The position numbers and the translations under genes are program-made. Positions 1 through 9,487 of a stretch of 64,000 nucleotides of DNA are shown one piece after another. The notes beneath the pieces were generated by a model. It did no database searches, was not told where the DNA came from, and saw only the letters and a program-made list of their open reading frames with translations. The DNA is from Mycobacterium sp. SMC-4 (GTDB lineage Bacteria; Actinomycetota; Actinomycetes; Mycobacteriales; Mycobacteriaceae). The DNA lies in assembly GCF_025263265.1 (NCBI RefSeq), contig NZ_CP079869.1:4712001-4776000 (forward strand), given 5' to 3'. Numbering within the stretch: the stretch's first letter is position 1; every line of letters begins with the position of its first letter.

Positions 1-1102
1 GGCCGGCAGGCCGTCCACCACCGCAGGCGAAGCGGCCGCCCTCGGCGAGCGCGGAGTCGAGGTAGCCCTGCACGCGGTCACGCTGGCGCGCCGAGATCAG
101 CGGCCCGCAGATTGTGCCCGCGTCGGTGGGGTCACCAGGCTTGAGCCCGGCCATTGTGGTGGCGGCGGCGTCGACGGCTTCGTCGTAGCGATCCCGCGGC
201 ACCACCAACCGGGTGGTGATCGCGCAACCCTGTCCGGCGTGCATCGACACCGTGAAGCCGGCCATCGAACACGCCCCCGCCAGGTCAGCGTCATCGAGTA
301 CCAGGAACGCCGACTTGCCGCCCAGTTCCAGGAAGACCTTCTTCAGCGTGGCGGATGCGTCGGACATCACCGCGCGGCCGGTGGCCGTCGAACCGGTGAA
401 CGAGACCATGTCCACCCGAGGGTCTTTCGACAACAGCGCACCCACGCTGTGGTCACTGGAGGTCACGATGTTGAGCACCCCGGCCGGAATGTCGGTGTGC
501 TCAGCAGCCAGCTCACCGAGTACCGCAGCCACCCACGGGGTGTCGGGAGCAGGCTTGAGCACCAACGTGTTTCCAGCTGCCAGCGCCGGCCCGATCTTGG
601 CAAGGTTGATCTGGTGCGGGAAGTTCCACGGGGTGATGGCCCCGACGACGCCGACGGCTTCCCGCGCTATCCGGCGCTGGGTCTTGATACCCATCGGCGA
701 GGCGACACCGAGGTCGGTCGTCCACGGGTAGGACTCTGCGGTGTCGGCGCAGAAGGTCAGATCCTCGACAGGGCCTTCGAGTTGAGCGGCTGAGGTGAGC
801 ATCCGCGGCGCACCGACCTCGGCCATGGTCAGTTCCCGCAACTCTTCGACGTGGTCACGCATCGCCTGTTGCAGTTGACGGATGCAGCGCACCCGCAACG
901 CAGTATCAGTCGACCAGTCGGTCTCGTCGAAGGCGCGGCGCGCTGCCTCGATCGCCGAGCCCATATCCGCCGTATCGGCGTCAGCGGCGACGCCGAGGGT
1001 CTCCTCGGTGGCGGGGTTGATGGTGGGGAAGGCGCCCGCACTGCCGGCGACGAGCTTGCCGTCGATGTACAGCTTGCTCTCGCGATCGGCCAGGATTGCC
1101 AT
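1..1102 (-). CDS. aldA: Aldehyde dehydrogenase (AldA-like), C-terminus cut by window edge
   Basis: Reading leftwards from the ATG at 1102 the frame stays open to base 1, giving about 367 residues of a family usually near 490, so the 3' end lies outside the window. Family hallmarks are visible in order: the PWNFP nucleotide-binding segment, the FTGST turn of the Rossmann fold, the ELGGKS segment with the general-base Glu, and GQGC with the catalytic Cys. The enzyme should oxidise an aldehyde to the acid with NAD(P). It is divergent from a TetR gene and next to P450 and alcohol dehydrogenase genes, as M. tuberculosis aldA (Rv0768) is, so it probably takes the aldehyde made by the AdhB-type enzyme downstream. 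Family certain; substrate inferred from context. Confidence 0.9.
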   Translation of the reverse strand, partial: MAILADRESKLYIDGKLVAGSAGAFPTINPATEETLGVAADADTADMGSAIEAARRAFDETDWSTDTALRVRCIRQLQQAMRDHVEELRELTMAEVGAPRMLTSAAQLEGPVEDLTFCADTAESYPWTTDLGVASPMGIKTQRRIAREAVGVVGAITPWNFPHQINLAKIGPALAAGNTLVLKPAPDTPWVAAVLGELAAEHTDIPAGVLNIVTSSDHSVGALLSKDPRVDMVSFTGSTATGRAVMSDASATLKKVFLELGGKSAFLVLDDADLAGACSMAGFTVSMHAGQGCAITTRLVVPRDRYDEAVDAAATTMAGLKPGDPTDAGTICGPLISARQRDRVQGYLDSALAEGGRFACGGGRPAG

Positions 1103-1122
1103 CCGACCTCCTGTTCTGGTTC

Positions 1123-1136
1123 TGGACAGCTGTCTG
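1123..1136. promoter_or_regulatory. Inverted repeat TGGACA-N2-TGTCTG upstream of aldA
   Basis: This lies 20 bp upstream of the aldehyde dehydrogenase start and contains the perfect 10-bp palindrome GACAGCTGTC. It resembles the repeat at 1270-1283 at the other end of the divergent intergenic region. It could be an operator for the TetR protein encoded alongside. This is an inference from symmetry and position only. Confidence 0.3.
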
Positions 1137-1269
1137 ACTGGATTCCCTGGAACCATAGCCCGCGAGGCCTGACGCAGGCAAGGACGCTCGGAGTAGAAAG
1201 CCCGAATCAGCCATTCTGAAGAGCAATTTCATGGATGAACTTGCCGACGCCCGCCCGCGTCGGATACGT

Positions 1270-1283
1270 TGGACATGTGTCCA
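1270..1283. promoter_or_regulatory. Inverted repeat TGGACA-TG-TGTCCA at the tetR start
   Basis: A perfect 6-bp inverted repeat with a 2-bp spacer overlaps the favoured GTG start of the TetR gene. It shares TGGACA-N2-TGTC with 1123-1136. TetR-family genes often regulate themselves and the divergent neighbour through such pairs. Chance occurrence is possible for a 14-bp site. Confidence 0.3.
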
Positions 1284-1873
1284 GTGAAGCTGTCGCGGCG
1301 ATCACAGATCCGACGCGCCAGGCACCCCGCAACCGCAGGCAGGAAGAGACCTTCCGCAAGGTCCTGGCCGCGGGGCTGGAGATGCTGCGGGAGTCCTCGT
1401 ATGCCGACCTGACCGTGCGCGCCGTGGCTGCACGCGCGAAGGTCGCCCCGGCGACGGCCTACACCTACTTCTCGTCGAAGAACCACTTGATCGCCGAGAT
1501 CTATCTGGATCTGATGCAGAAGGTCGAGTACTACACCGACGTCAACGACAGCACCGTCAACCGCGTCGAGATGACGCTGCGCAGCATGGCCCTGATGGTG
1601 GCCGATGAGCCCGAAGTGGCGGCCGCATGCACGACCGCGCTGTTGTCGGGCAGCGACACCGCCGTGCGGTCGGTGCGGGATCGCATCGGCGGGGAGATCC
1701 ACCGTCGCATCCGCGCTGCCGTCGGCCCCGACGCCGATCCCCGCACCTTGGCGGCGCTGGAGATGACGTTCTTCGGTGCATTGGTCAACGCCGGCAGCGG
1801 CGCCTTCACCTACCACCAGATCGCCGACCGCCTCAGCTACGTGGTCGGCCTCATCGTAGGAGACGACAGATAG
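1277..1873 (+). CDS. TetR-family transcriptional regulator
   Basis: This is about 198 residues from the GTG at 1277; an ATG at 1235 would add 14 residues. The N-terminal helix-turn-helix is clear: a segment around LTVRAVAARAKVAPATAYTYF followed by the SSKNHLIAEIY helix is typical of TetR/AcrR DNA-binding domains. The C-terminal half is the divergent ligand-binding domain and gives no ligand clue. It is divergent from aldA and 25 bp upstream of the CYP123-CYP51 run, the position held by Rv0767c in M. tuberculosis. It probably controls that operon, aldA, or both. Target and effector are unknown. Confidence 0.88.
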   Translation: MSSEAVAAITDPTRQAPRNRRQEETFRKVLAAGLEMLRESSYADLTVRAVAARAKVAPATAYTYFSSKNHLIAEIYLDLMQKVEYYTDVNDSTVNRVEMTLRSMALMVADEPEVAAACTTALLSGSDTAVRSVRDRIGGEIHRRIRAAVGPDADPRTLAALEMTFFGALVNAGSGAFTYHQIADRLSYVVGLIVGDDR

Positions 1874-1881
1874 TGACCCAC

Positions 1882-1896
1882 CTTGTCGGAGACAAG
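1882..1896 (+). promoter_or_regulatory. Inverted repeat CTTGTC-N3-GACAAG over the cyp123 ribosome-binding site
   Basis: The right arm includes the GGAGA likely to serve as Shine-Dalgarno for the ATG at 1899. The repeat could be a small mRNA hairpin limiting translation, or a protein-binding site. Only the symmetry is seen. Confidence 0.25.
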
Positions 1897-1898
1897 AA

Positions 1899-3104
1899 AT
1901 GACCCTCAGCGAAGTGACCTTGGATCCCTACGACTACGACTTCCACGAGGATCCATACCCGTATTACCAACGGCTGCGCGAGCACGCGCCGTTGTACCGC
2001 AACGAAGAGCTGGGCTTCTGGGCGCTGTCCCGCCACGCCGATGTGCTGCAGGGTTTCCGCAACAGCACCACGCTGTCCAACAAGTTCGGCGTGTCGCTCG
2101 ACCCGGCATCCCGCGGTCCGCACGCGTCGAAAACCATGTCGTTCCTCGCCATGGACGACCCTGACCATCTGCGGCTGCGCACCCTGGTGTCGAAGGGTTT
2201 CACCCCGCGCCGCATCCGCGAACTGGAACCACGAGTCACCGAGATCGCGATCCAACATCTCGACACCATGCTCGAGAGCGCCGGTGACGGGACAGTGGAC
2301 TACGTCGACGAATTCGCCGGCAAGCTGCCGATGGACGTCATCTCCGAACTGATGGGCGTGCCTGAGGCCGACCGGGTGCAGGTACGAGCGTGGGCGGATG
2401 CGGTGATGCACCGGGAGGAAGGCGTCACCGACGTTCCCGCCGCCGCGATCGAGGCATCGATCAATCTGTTCGTCTATTACCAGGAGATGGTCGCCGAGCG
2501 CCGCAAGAAGCTCACCGATGACCTGACGTCGGCTCTGCTGGAGGCCGAGATCGACGGCGATCGGCTCACCGACGAAGAGATCATCGGCTTCATGTTCCTG
2601 ATGGTGATCGCCGGAAACGAGACCACCACCAAACTCCTTGCCAATGCCGCTTTTTGGGGTCATCGCAACCCTGATCAGCTCACCGGGGTCTACGCTGATC
2701 TCGACCGGGTGTCACTGTGGGTCGAGGAGACACTGCGCTACGACACCTCCAGCCAGATTCTGGCGCGCACGGTCTCGGGCGAGCTGTCCCTCTACGACAC
2801 CAGGATCCCCGAAGGCGATGTGGTGCTGCTGCTTCCGGGATCGGCACACCGTGACGAGCGCGCCTTCACCGATCCCGACCGCTACCTGATCGGCCGCGAG
2901 ATCGGTTCCAAGCTCATGAGTTTCGGCAGCGGCGCACACTTCTGCCTGGGCGCGCACCTGGCGCGCATGGAGGCACGGGTGGCGCTGACCGAGTTGTTCA
3001 AGCGAATCCGCGGATACGAGGTGGACGAGGCCAACGCCGTCCGTGTCCATTCCAGCAATGTCCGTGGGTTCGCTCACCTTCCGATCACTGTGGAGTTTCG
3101 CTGA
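1899..3104 (+). CDS. cyp123: Cytochrome P450, CYP123-type
   Basis: This is a 401-residue soluble bacterial P450. The oxygen-binding I-helix motif AGNETTTK, the ExxR motif (EETLRY) and the haem-binding segment FGSGAHFCLG with the cysteine ligand are all present, and length matches the M. tuberculosis CYP123 (about 400). It opens a tight operon: its stop overlaps the next start by one base, and SDR, CYP51 and ferredoxin follow, the order of Rv0766c-Rv0763c. It needs electrons, presumably from the ferredoxin at 5298 plus a reductase encoded elsewhere. The physiological substrate is unknown. The CYP123 assignment rests mainly on gene order. Confidence 0.88.
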   Translation: MTLSEVTLDPYDYDFHEDPYPYYQRLREHAPLYRNEELGFWALSRHADVLQGFRNSTTLSNKFGVSLDPASRGPHASKTMSFLAMDDPDHLRLRTLVSKGFTPRRIRELEPRVTEIAIQHLDTMLESAGDGTVDYVDEFAGKLPMDVISELMGVPEADRVQVRAWADAVMHREEGVTDVPAAAIEASINLFVYYQEMVAERRKKLTDDLTSALLEAEIDGDRLTDEEIIGFMFLMVIAGNETTTKLLANAAFWGHRNPDQLTGVYADLDRVSLWVEETLRYDTSSQILARTVSGELSLYDTRIPEGDVVLLLPGSAHRDERAFTDPDRYLIGREIGSKLMSFGSGAHFCLGAHLARMEARVALTELFKRIRGYEVDEANAVRVHSSNVRGFAHLPITVEFR

Positions 3105-3924
3105 TGCCTCGTTTTGATCCGCTGCCCGAGCGGCGACCCGCGCTGGTCGCCGGCGCCTCATCCGGTATCGGTGAGGCCACCGCGATCGAGTTGGCCGGGC
3201 GCGGCTTCCCGGTCGCGCTCGGCGCGCGAAGGGTGGAGAAGTGTCAGGAGACCGTGGACAAGATCCGCGCAGACGGCGGTGAGGCGATCGCGGTGCACCT
3301 CGACGTCACCGACCCGGACTCGGTGAAAGCCTGCGTCGAACAAACCACCTCGCAGCTCGGCGACATCGAGGTCCTGGTGGCCGGCGCCGGCGACACGTAC
3401 TTCGGCAAGCTCGCCGAGATCAGCACCGAACAGTTCGAGTCCCAGATCCAGATCCACCTGGTGGGCGCCAACCGGGTGGCCACCGCGGTGCTGCCCGGCA
3501 TGCTGGAGCGCCGCCGAGGTGACCTCATCTTCGTGGGATCCGACGTGGCGCTGCGCCAACGACCGCACATGGGCGCCTACGGGGCCGCCAAGGCGGGCCT
3601 GGTCGCGATGGTCACCAATTATCAGATGGAGCTCGAAGGCACCGGGGTGCGCGCCTCGATCGTCCATCCCGGACCGACCAAGACCTCGATGGGCTGGAGC
3701 CTGCCCGCCGAGCTCATCGGTCCGGCTCTGGAGGACTGGGCCAAATGGGGCCAGGCCCGCCACGACTACTTCCTGCGCGCCGCGGATCTGGCCCGTGCCA
3801 TCACCTTCGTCGCCGAAACCCCGCGTGGCGGTTTCATCGCCACCATGGAGCTCCAGCCCGAGGCTCCGCTGGCAGAGGTCAAGGACCGTCAGAAACTGAA
3901 AGTCGATGAGGAGGCGCTCAAGTC

Positions 3925-3928
<4 letters not shown>
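3104..3928 (+). CDS. Short-chain dehydrogenase/reductase (Rv0765c-like)
   Basis: This is 274 residues of classical SDR. The N-terminal GASSGIG is the nucleotide-binding glycine motif, a YxxxK catalytic pair appears in YGAAKAG, and a Ser precedes it in the VGSD strand. The start overlaps the cyp123 stop (TGATG) and the end overlaps the cyp51 start (ATGA), so the genes are translationally coupled. This is the position of Rv0765c between cyp123 and cyp51. It probably oxidises or reduces an alcohol or ketone made by one of the two P450s. The substrate is not deducible. Confidence 0.88.
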
Positions 3929-5504
<1,576 letters not shown>

Positions 5505-5505
5505 T

Positions 5506-6054
5506 ATGACTTCACCCTCCAAGCGCGAGGCACTCGAGGACTGGGTCCAGCGCTGGCTCCAGGCCAACCAGGACGCCGAGGCGGCCGGCGACTGGAAACC
5601 GTTGGCGGAGTTCTACACCGAGGATGCGACCTACGGCTGGAACATCGGCCCCAAGGAAGACGTCATGTGCGTCAACAAGAGCGAAATCCGCGACGTCGCT
5701 CTCGGTCTGGAGATGGAGGGCCTGGAGAATTGGGTCTACGAATACCAGAAGGTGCTGATCGACGAGAAGCAGAACGAGATCGTCGGCTTCTGGAAGCAGA
5801 TCGCCAACAAGAGTGACGGCACCCGCGACGAGATCTACGGCATCGGCGGCAGCTGGTTCCGCCTCAACGATCAGCTCCTCATCGAGTGGCAGCGTGACTT
5901 CTTCGACTTCGGGCACGTGCAGAAGGCGTTCATGAAGCTGATCGAGTCCGGCGACCTCACCCCCACCATGCAGAAGCGCATCGAGCGCTCCCTGGCAGGT
6001 GAGAAGCTGCCCGGCTACTACCCGCTGGGTGAGGCGCCCGTCCCGATCTGGTGA
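5506..6054 (+). CDS. SnoaL/NTF2-fold-like conserved protein (Rv0762c-like)
   Basis: This 182-residue acidic protein has no signal peptide. The N-terminal half (WLQANQDAEAAGDWKPLAEFYTEDATYGW) has the look of SnoaL/NTF2-like domains, where a helix pair precedes an 'xFYxxDAxY' strand. The second half is helical, ending in PVPIW. It lies between the ferredoxin and adhB exactly as Rv0762c does. It may bind or isomerise a small molecule in the same pathway, but no catalytic residues can be assigned. Confidence 0.85.
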   Translation: MTSPSKREALEDWVQRWLQANQDAEAAGDWKPLAEFYTEDATYGWNIGPKEDVMCVNKSEIRDVALGLEMEGLENWVYEYQKVLIDEKQNEIVGFWKQIANKSDGTRDEIYGIGGSWFRLNDQLLIEWQRDFFDFGHVQKAFMKLIESGDLTPTMQKRIERSLAGEKLPGYYPLGEAPVPIW

Positions 6055-6062
6055 GCACACCA

Positions 6063-6078
6063 CCAAGCAGTTGCTTGG
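6063..6078. promoter_or_regulatory. Inverted repeat CCAAGCA-GT-TGCTTGG
   Basis: Seven-base arms with a 2-bp spacer lie just after the stop at 6054. The spacer is too short for a good terminator hairpin, so a protein-binding site is as likely. It resembles but does not match the KstR2 consensus as I remember it (AAGCAAG-N2-CTTGCTT). Confidence 0.25.
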
Positions 6079-6097
6079 GGGCCCTGTGATGTGGCTA

Positions 6098-6133
6098 ACT
6101 AGAGCCTCTAGTCTGGTCACTAGAGGCTCTAGT
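6098..6133. promoter_or_regulatory. Two tandem 15-bp palindromes (ACTAGAG-S-CTCTAGT) upstream of adhB
   Basis: The site ACTAGAGCCTCTAGT at 6098-6112 is repeated as ACTAGAGGCTCTAGT at 6119-6133; each is a perfect palindrome about a central C or G. Centres are 21 bp apart, two helical turns, so two dimers would sit on the same DNA face. A Shine-Dalgarno (AGGAG at 6141-6145) and the adhB ATG (6148) follow immediately. This is a strong candidate operator, so adhB probably has its own regulated promoter. The cognate regulator is unknown; the TetR encoded at 1277 is one candidate. Confidence 0.7.
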
Positions 6134-6147
6134 CGAAAGCAGGAGAT

Positions 6148-7278
6148 ATGAAGACCAAAGGCGCTCTGATCTGGGAATTCAATCAGCCGTGGACCATCCA
6201 GGAGATCGAGATCGGCGACCCCGTCAAAGACGAGGTCAAGATCCAGATGGAAGCCGCCGGGATGTGCCATTCGGACCACCATCTGGTCACCGGTGACATC
6301 CCGATGGCCGGCTTCCCGGTGCTCGGCGGCCACGAGGGTGCCGGCATCGTGACCGAGGTGGGCCCCGGCGTGGAAGGCCTCGAGCCCGGCGACCACGTGG
6401 TGCTGTCGTTCATCCCGTCGTGCGGTTCCTGCCCGTCCTGTCAGGCCGGTATGCGCAACCTGTGTGACCTCGGCGCCATGCTGCTGCAGGGCACCGCGGT
6501 CTCGGACAACACCCACCGCATCCACGCCACCGACGGCACCCCGGTCATCCCGATGACGCTGCTGGGCACCTTCAGCCCGTACATGGTCGTGCACAAGAGC
6601 TCGGTGGTGAAGATCGATCCGTCGATTCCGTTCGAGGTGGCCTGCCTCGTCGGCTGCGGCGTGACCACCGGTTACGGCTCGGCGGTTCGCAGCGCTGATG
6701 TCCGTCCCGGCGACGATGTCGTCATCGCCGGCATCGGTGGGGTCGGGATGGGCGCGCTACAGGGCGCCTTGAACGCAGGTGCTCGCAACATTTTCGCCAT
6801 CGACCCGGTGGAGTGGAAGCGCGACCAGGCCATGAAGTTCGGCGCCACCCACGCCTACCCCGACATCGCCAGCGCGATGATGGGCGTCGGCGAGGTCACC
6901 CAGGGCCGGATGGCGGCCAAGACCATCATCACCACCGGTGAGCTCAACGGCGAAGAGATCGACAACTACCTCAACATCACCGCCAAGGGCGGTACCTGCG
7001 TGGTCACCGCGGTGGCCAACATGGCCAGCTCGGACGTGACGCTGAATCTGTCGATGCTGACTCTGCTGCAGAAGAACCTGCAGGGCACCATCTTCGGCGG
7101 CGGCAATCCGCACTACGACATCCCCCAGCTGCTGTCGATGTACAAAGCCGGCCGCCTCAATCTCGACGACATGGTGACCCGCCAGTACAAGCTGGAGCAG
7201 ATCAACGACGGCTACCGGGACATGCTCGAGGGCAAGAACATCCGCGGCGTCATCCGCTACACCGACGCCGACCGGTAA
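6148..7278 (+). CDS. adhB: Zinc-dependent alcohol dehydrogenase, NDMA-dependent (AdhB-like)
   Basis: These 376 residues of medium-chain alcohol dehydrogenase have catalytic-zinc ligands in GMCHSDHH and GGHEGAG and structural-zinc cysteines in CGSCPSCQAGMRNLC. A Rossmann glycine motif (GIGGVGMG) follows. The start MKTKGALIWEFNQPW and the overall pattern match the family that tightly holds NAD and is assayed with the artificial acceptor NDMA, now linked to the redox cofactor mycofactocin. It corresponds to Rv0761c by order. It probably oxidises an alcohol for the aldehyde dehydrogenase encoded at 1-1102. Expression is likely controlled by the palindrome pair at 6098-6133. Mycofactocin dependence is inferred from family only. 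Confidence 0.93.
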   Translation: MKTKGALIWEFNQPWTIQEIEIGDPVKDEVKIQMEAAGMCHSDHHLVTGDIPMAGFPVLGGHEGAGIVTEVGPGVEGLEPGDHVVLSFIPSCGSCPSCQAGMRNLCDLGAMLLQGTAVSDNTHRIHATDGTPVIPMTLLGTFSPYMVVHKSSVVKIDPSIPFEVACLVGCGVTTGYGSAVRSADVRPGDDVVIAGIGGVGMGALQGALNAGARNIFAIDPVEWKRDQAMKFGATHAYPDIASAMMGVGEVTQGRMAAKTIITTGELNGEEIDNYLNITAKGGTCVVTAVANMASSDVTLNLSMLTLLQKNLQGTIFGGGNPHYDIPQLLSMYKAGRLNLDDMVTRQYKLEQINDGYRDMLEGKNIRGVIRYTDADR

Positions 7279-7284
7279 CCGGTC

Positions 7285-7716
7285 GTGACCGACACAGAGC
7301 AGCTCAGCCCGGTGGTCGCGGCGTCACGCAACTCGTGGCGCTGCGTCCAGTCCGGCGATCGCGCGGGCTGGCTGGCGCTGATGAGCGATGACATCGTCAT
7401 CGAAGACCCGATCGGGGAAGCCGTCACCAACCCTGACGGCACCGGGGTGCGCGGCAAGGAGGCTGTCGGGGCCTTCTTCGACGCCAACATCGGGCCCAAC
7501 CAACTGCGCATCACATGCCAGGAGACGTTCCCGTCGAGCAGTCCGACAGAGATCGCCTACATCCTGGTTCTGGAAACCACCTTCCCGAACGGTTTCGTGG
7601 CCACCGTGCGCGGGGTCTTCACCTACCGCGTCGACGATGCCGGACTGATCACCAACCTGCGCGGTTACTGGAACATGGATGCGATGACGTTCTCCCAACC
7701 GGACAGTGCCGAGTAG
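7285..7716 (+). CDS. SnoaL-like / ketosteroid-isomerase-fold protein (Rv0760c-like)
   Basis: This 143-residue protein with a GTG start lies 6 bp after adhB, so it is co-transcribed. The pattern (N-terminal helices, WLALMSDDIVIEDPIG, then GFVATVRGVFTYRVDDAGLI) is that of the NTF2-like fold shared by ketosteroid isomerases and SnoaL cyclases. An Asp sits in the 'IEDP' position common in this family. It corresponds to Rv0760c, which has a KSI-like structure. A role with a steroid-like ligand is plausible but not shown here. Confidence 0.85.
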   Translation: MTDTEQLSPVVAASRNSWRCVQSGDRAGWLALMSDDIVIEDPIGEAVTNPDGTGVRGKEAVGAFFDANIGPNQLRITCQETFPSSSPTEIAYILVLETTFPNGFVATVRGVFTYRVDDAGLITNLRGYWNMDAMTFSQPDSAE

Positions 7717-8566
7717 CGACCTGCTATCCGGCCGTGGCGCGGTGGTCGTCGGCGGCACTCGCGGCATCGGCTTGGCGGTCGCACAGTTGCTGGCCGCCCG
7801 AGGGGCCGGGGTGGTGGTCAACGGCCGCGATGCGGACACGGCACGTCTGGCGGCCGAAGGGATTCCGGGCGCTCTCAGCTATCCGGGCTCGCCGGCCGAC
7901 CCCGTTGTCGCCGATGCGCTGATCGACACTTGCGTCGACGAGTTCGGGTCGATCGACGTACTGGTCAACTGCGCCGGCACCGCCGAGCCGCCCGGATCGT
8001 CGATCCTCAACGTCACCACCGAGCACTTTCACAACCTGATCGACGCCCACCTGGGTACCGTGTTCCAGACCTGCCGAGCGGCGGCCCCGCGGATGGTCGA
8101 GCAGGGCCGCGGCGCGATCGTCAACACGAGTTCGTTCGCCTTCCTCGGCGACTACGGCGGCACCGGCTACCCGGCCGGTAAAGGCGCAGTCAACAGCCTG
8201 ACGTTGGCGATCGCGGCCGAGCTCAAGGAACACCACGTGCGGGCCAACGTGGTGTGCCCGGGCGCCAAGACCCGGCTCTCGACGGGAAGCGACTACGAGG
8301 CACACATCGCCGAGCTCAACCGGCGCGGCCTACTCGACGACATCAGCTATCAGGGCGCACTCGAGGCAGCGCCGCCGGAGTATGCGGCACCCACCTACGC
8401 CTATCTGGCCAGCGACCTTGCCGCCAACATCACCGGCCGGATCTTCATCGCAGCAGGCGGATTCGTCGGCCGTTTCGACCGGCAGACTCCCGCGCTGGTG
8501 GCCTATCGCGGGCATGACGACGAACCCCCCTGGACCGTCGAGGAGATCGCCAGCCAGGTCGGGTGA
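7706..8566 (+). CDS. Short-chain dehydrogenase/reductase
   Basis: This is a 286-residue SDR with a GTG start inside the end of the preceding gene (11-bp overlap). The GGTRGIG cofactor motif, NCAG, the Ser of NTSSFAF and YPAGKGA (Tyr and Lys of the catalytic tetrad) are visible. The C-terminus (about the last 40 residues) extends past the SDR core. It closes the rightward operon and converges on another SDR with a 6-bp gap. Substrate unknown. Confidence 0.87.
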   Translation: MPSSDLLSGRGAVVVGGTRGIGLAVAQLLAARGAGVVVNGRDADTARLAAEGIPGALSYPGSPADPVVADALIDTCVDEFGSIDVLVNCAGTAEPPGSSILNVTTEHFHNLIDAHLGTVFQTCRAAAPRMVEQGRGAIVNTSSFAFLGDYGGTGYPAGKGAVNSLTLAIAAELKEHHVRANVVCPGAKTRLSTGSDYEAHIAELNRRGLLDDISYQGALEAAPPEYAAPTYAYLASDLAANITGRIFIAAGGFVGRFDRQTPALVAYRGHDDEPPWTVEEIASQVG

Positions 8567-8572
8567 GCGCAG

Positions 8573-9412
8573 CTACTTGAGCATGCTGCCGGCGTCGACG
8601 GTGACCGGGAGACCGGTGATGTACCGGGCTTCGTCGGAGGCCAGGAACAGCACGGCGTTGCTGATGTCGACGGGCTCGACCCAGCCGACGGGCAGCACGT
8701 GCATGAACTGCGCGGCCACGGCCAGATCGTCGGGGCCCGGGTTCTCCAGGTCCGGCCGGAACAGCTTCATCGTGCCCTCGTTCATGAACAACGGGGTACT
8801 GACGTTGGTCGGGCAGACCGCATTGACCCGGATGGAGTGCTGGCCCAGTTCGACGGCGAAGGTACGCATCAGACCGATCACCCCGTGCTTGGCGGCGATG
8901 TAGTGACCGGTGTGCGGGTACGGCTTGAGGCCGCCGACCGAGCTGGTCAGGATGATCGATCCGCCGCGCCCACCGGACAGCAGATGGGGCACAGCAGCTT
9001 TGACCGACTTCCAGACACCCGAGAGATTGACGGCGATCATGTCGTCCCAGTCTTCTTCACTGGTGTGATCCAGGGTCTGACCGCCGTTGCCGATGCCGGC
9101 GTTGGCCACCACGATGTCGAGCCGGCCCAGTTGCTCGACCCCGGAGTCCACGACCGCCTTGACCGCGGCGTAGTCACGCACGTCGACCTCGGCAGTGACG
9201 ACCCGGCGGCCCAAACCCTTGACCAGGTCGACAGTCTCGGCCAGATCGTCCGGGGTGGCGGGGGGAATCTGGGTGTTGCTGCTGATCGGCCCGCAGACGT
9301 CGATCGCGATGATGTCCGCGCCTTCTTCGGCCAGGCGCACCGCGTGGCTGCGCCCCTGCCCGCGTGCCGCGCCCGTGATGAATGCAACCTTACCTTCGAC
9401 CCGACCGGCCAT
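8573..9412 (-). CDS. Mycofactocin-type SDR oxidoreductase
   Basis: The 279 residues from the ATG at 9412 begin MAGRVEGKVAFITGAARGQG, followed by SHAVRLAEEGADI. This start, with GQG-R-SHA in place of the usual GIG-x-A and a long insertion after the second strand (about residues 40-60), marks the subfamily of SDRs coupled to mycofactocin with non-exchangeable nicotinamide. NAGIGNGG, the SSVGG serine and YIAAKHG carry the remaining motifs. Just upstream is a partial copy of the palindrome found in the tetR-P450 gap, so the TetR encoded at 9488-10114 may control it. It probably oxidises a secondary alcohol; substrate unknown. Confidence 0.88.
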   Translation of the reverse strand: MAGRVEGKVAFITGAARGQGRSHAVRLAEEGADIIAIDVCGPISSNTQIPPATPDDLAETVDLVKGLGRRVVTAEVDVRDYAAVKAVVDSGVEQLGRLDIVVANAGIGNGGQTLDHTSEEDWDDMIAVNLSGVWKSVKAAVPHLLSGGRGGSIILTSSVGGLKPYPHTGHYIAAKHGVIGLMRTFAVELGQHSIRVNAVCPTNVSTPLFMNEGTMKLFRPDLENPGPDDLAVAAQFMHVLPVGWVEPVDISNAVLFLASDEARYITGLPVTVDAGSMLK

Positions 9413-9445
9413 GTCCCACCCCAATCCCAGCCCACAGATCGACTT

Positions 9446-9461
9446 TTTGTCGATCGATCAG
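9446..9461. promoter_or_regulatory. Degenerate second copy of the TetR-type palindrome
   Basis: TCGATCGATCAG here matches the right 12 bases of the perfect 16-bp palindrome at 10154-10169; the left arm is degenerate. It lies about 35 bp upstream of the SDR start at 9412. A weak second binding site for the adjacent TetR is plausible. Confidence 0.35.
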
Positions 9462-9487
9462 GAGCGTCGCACCGATCACCCGAGCTG

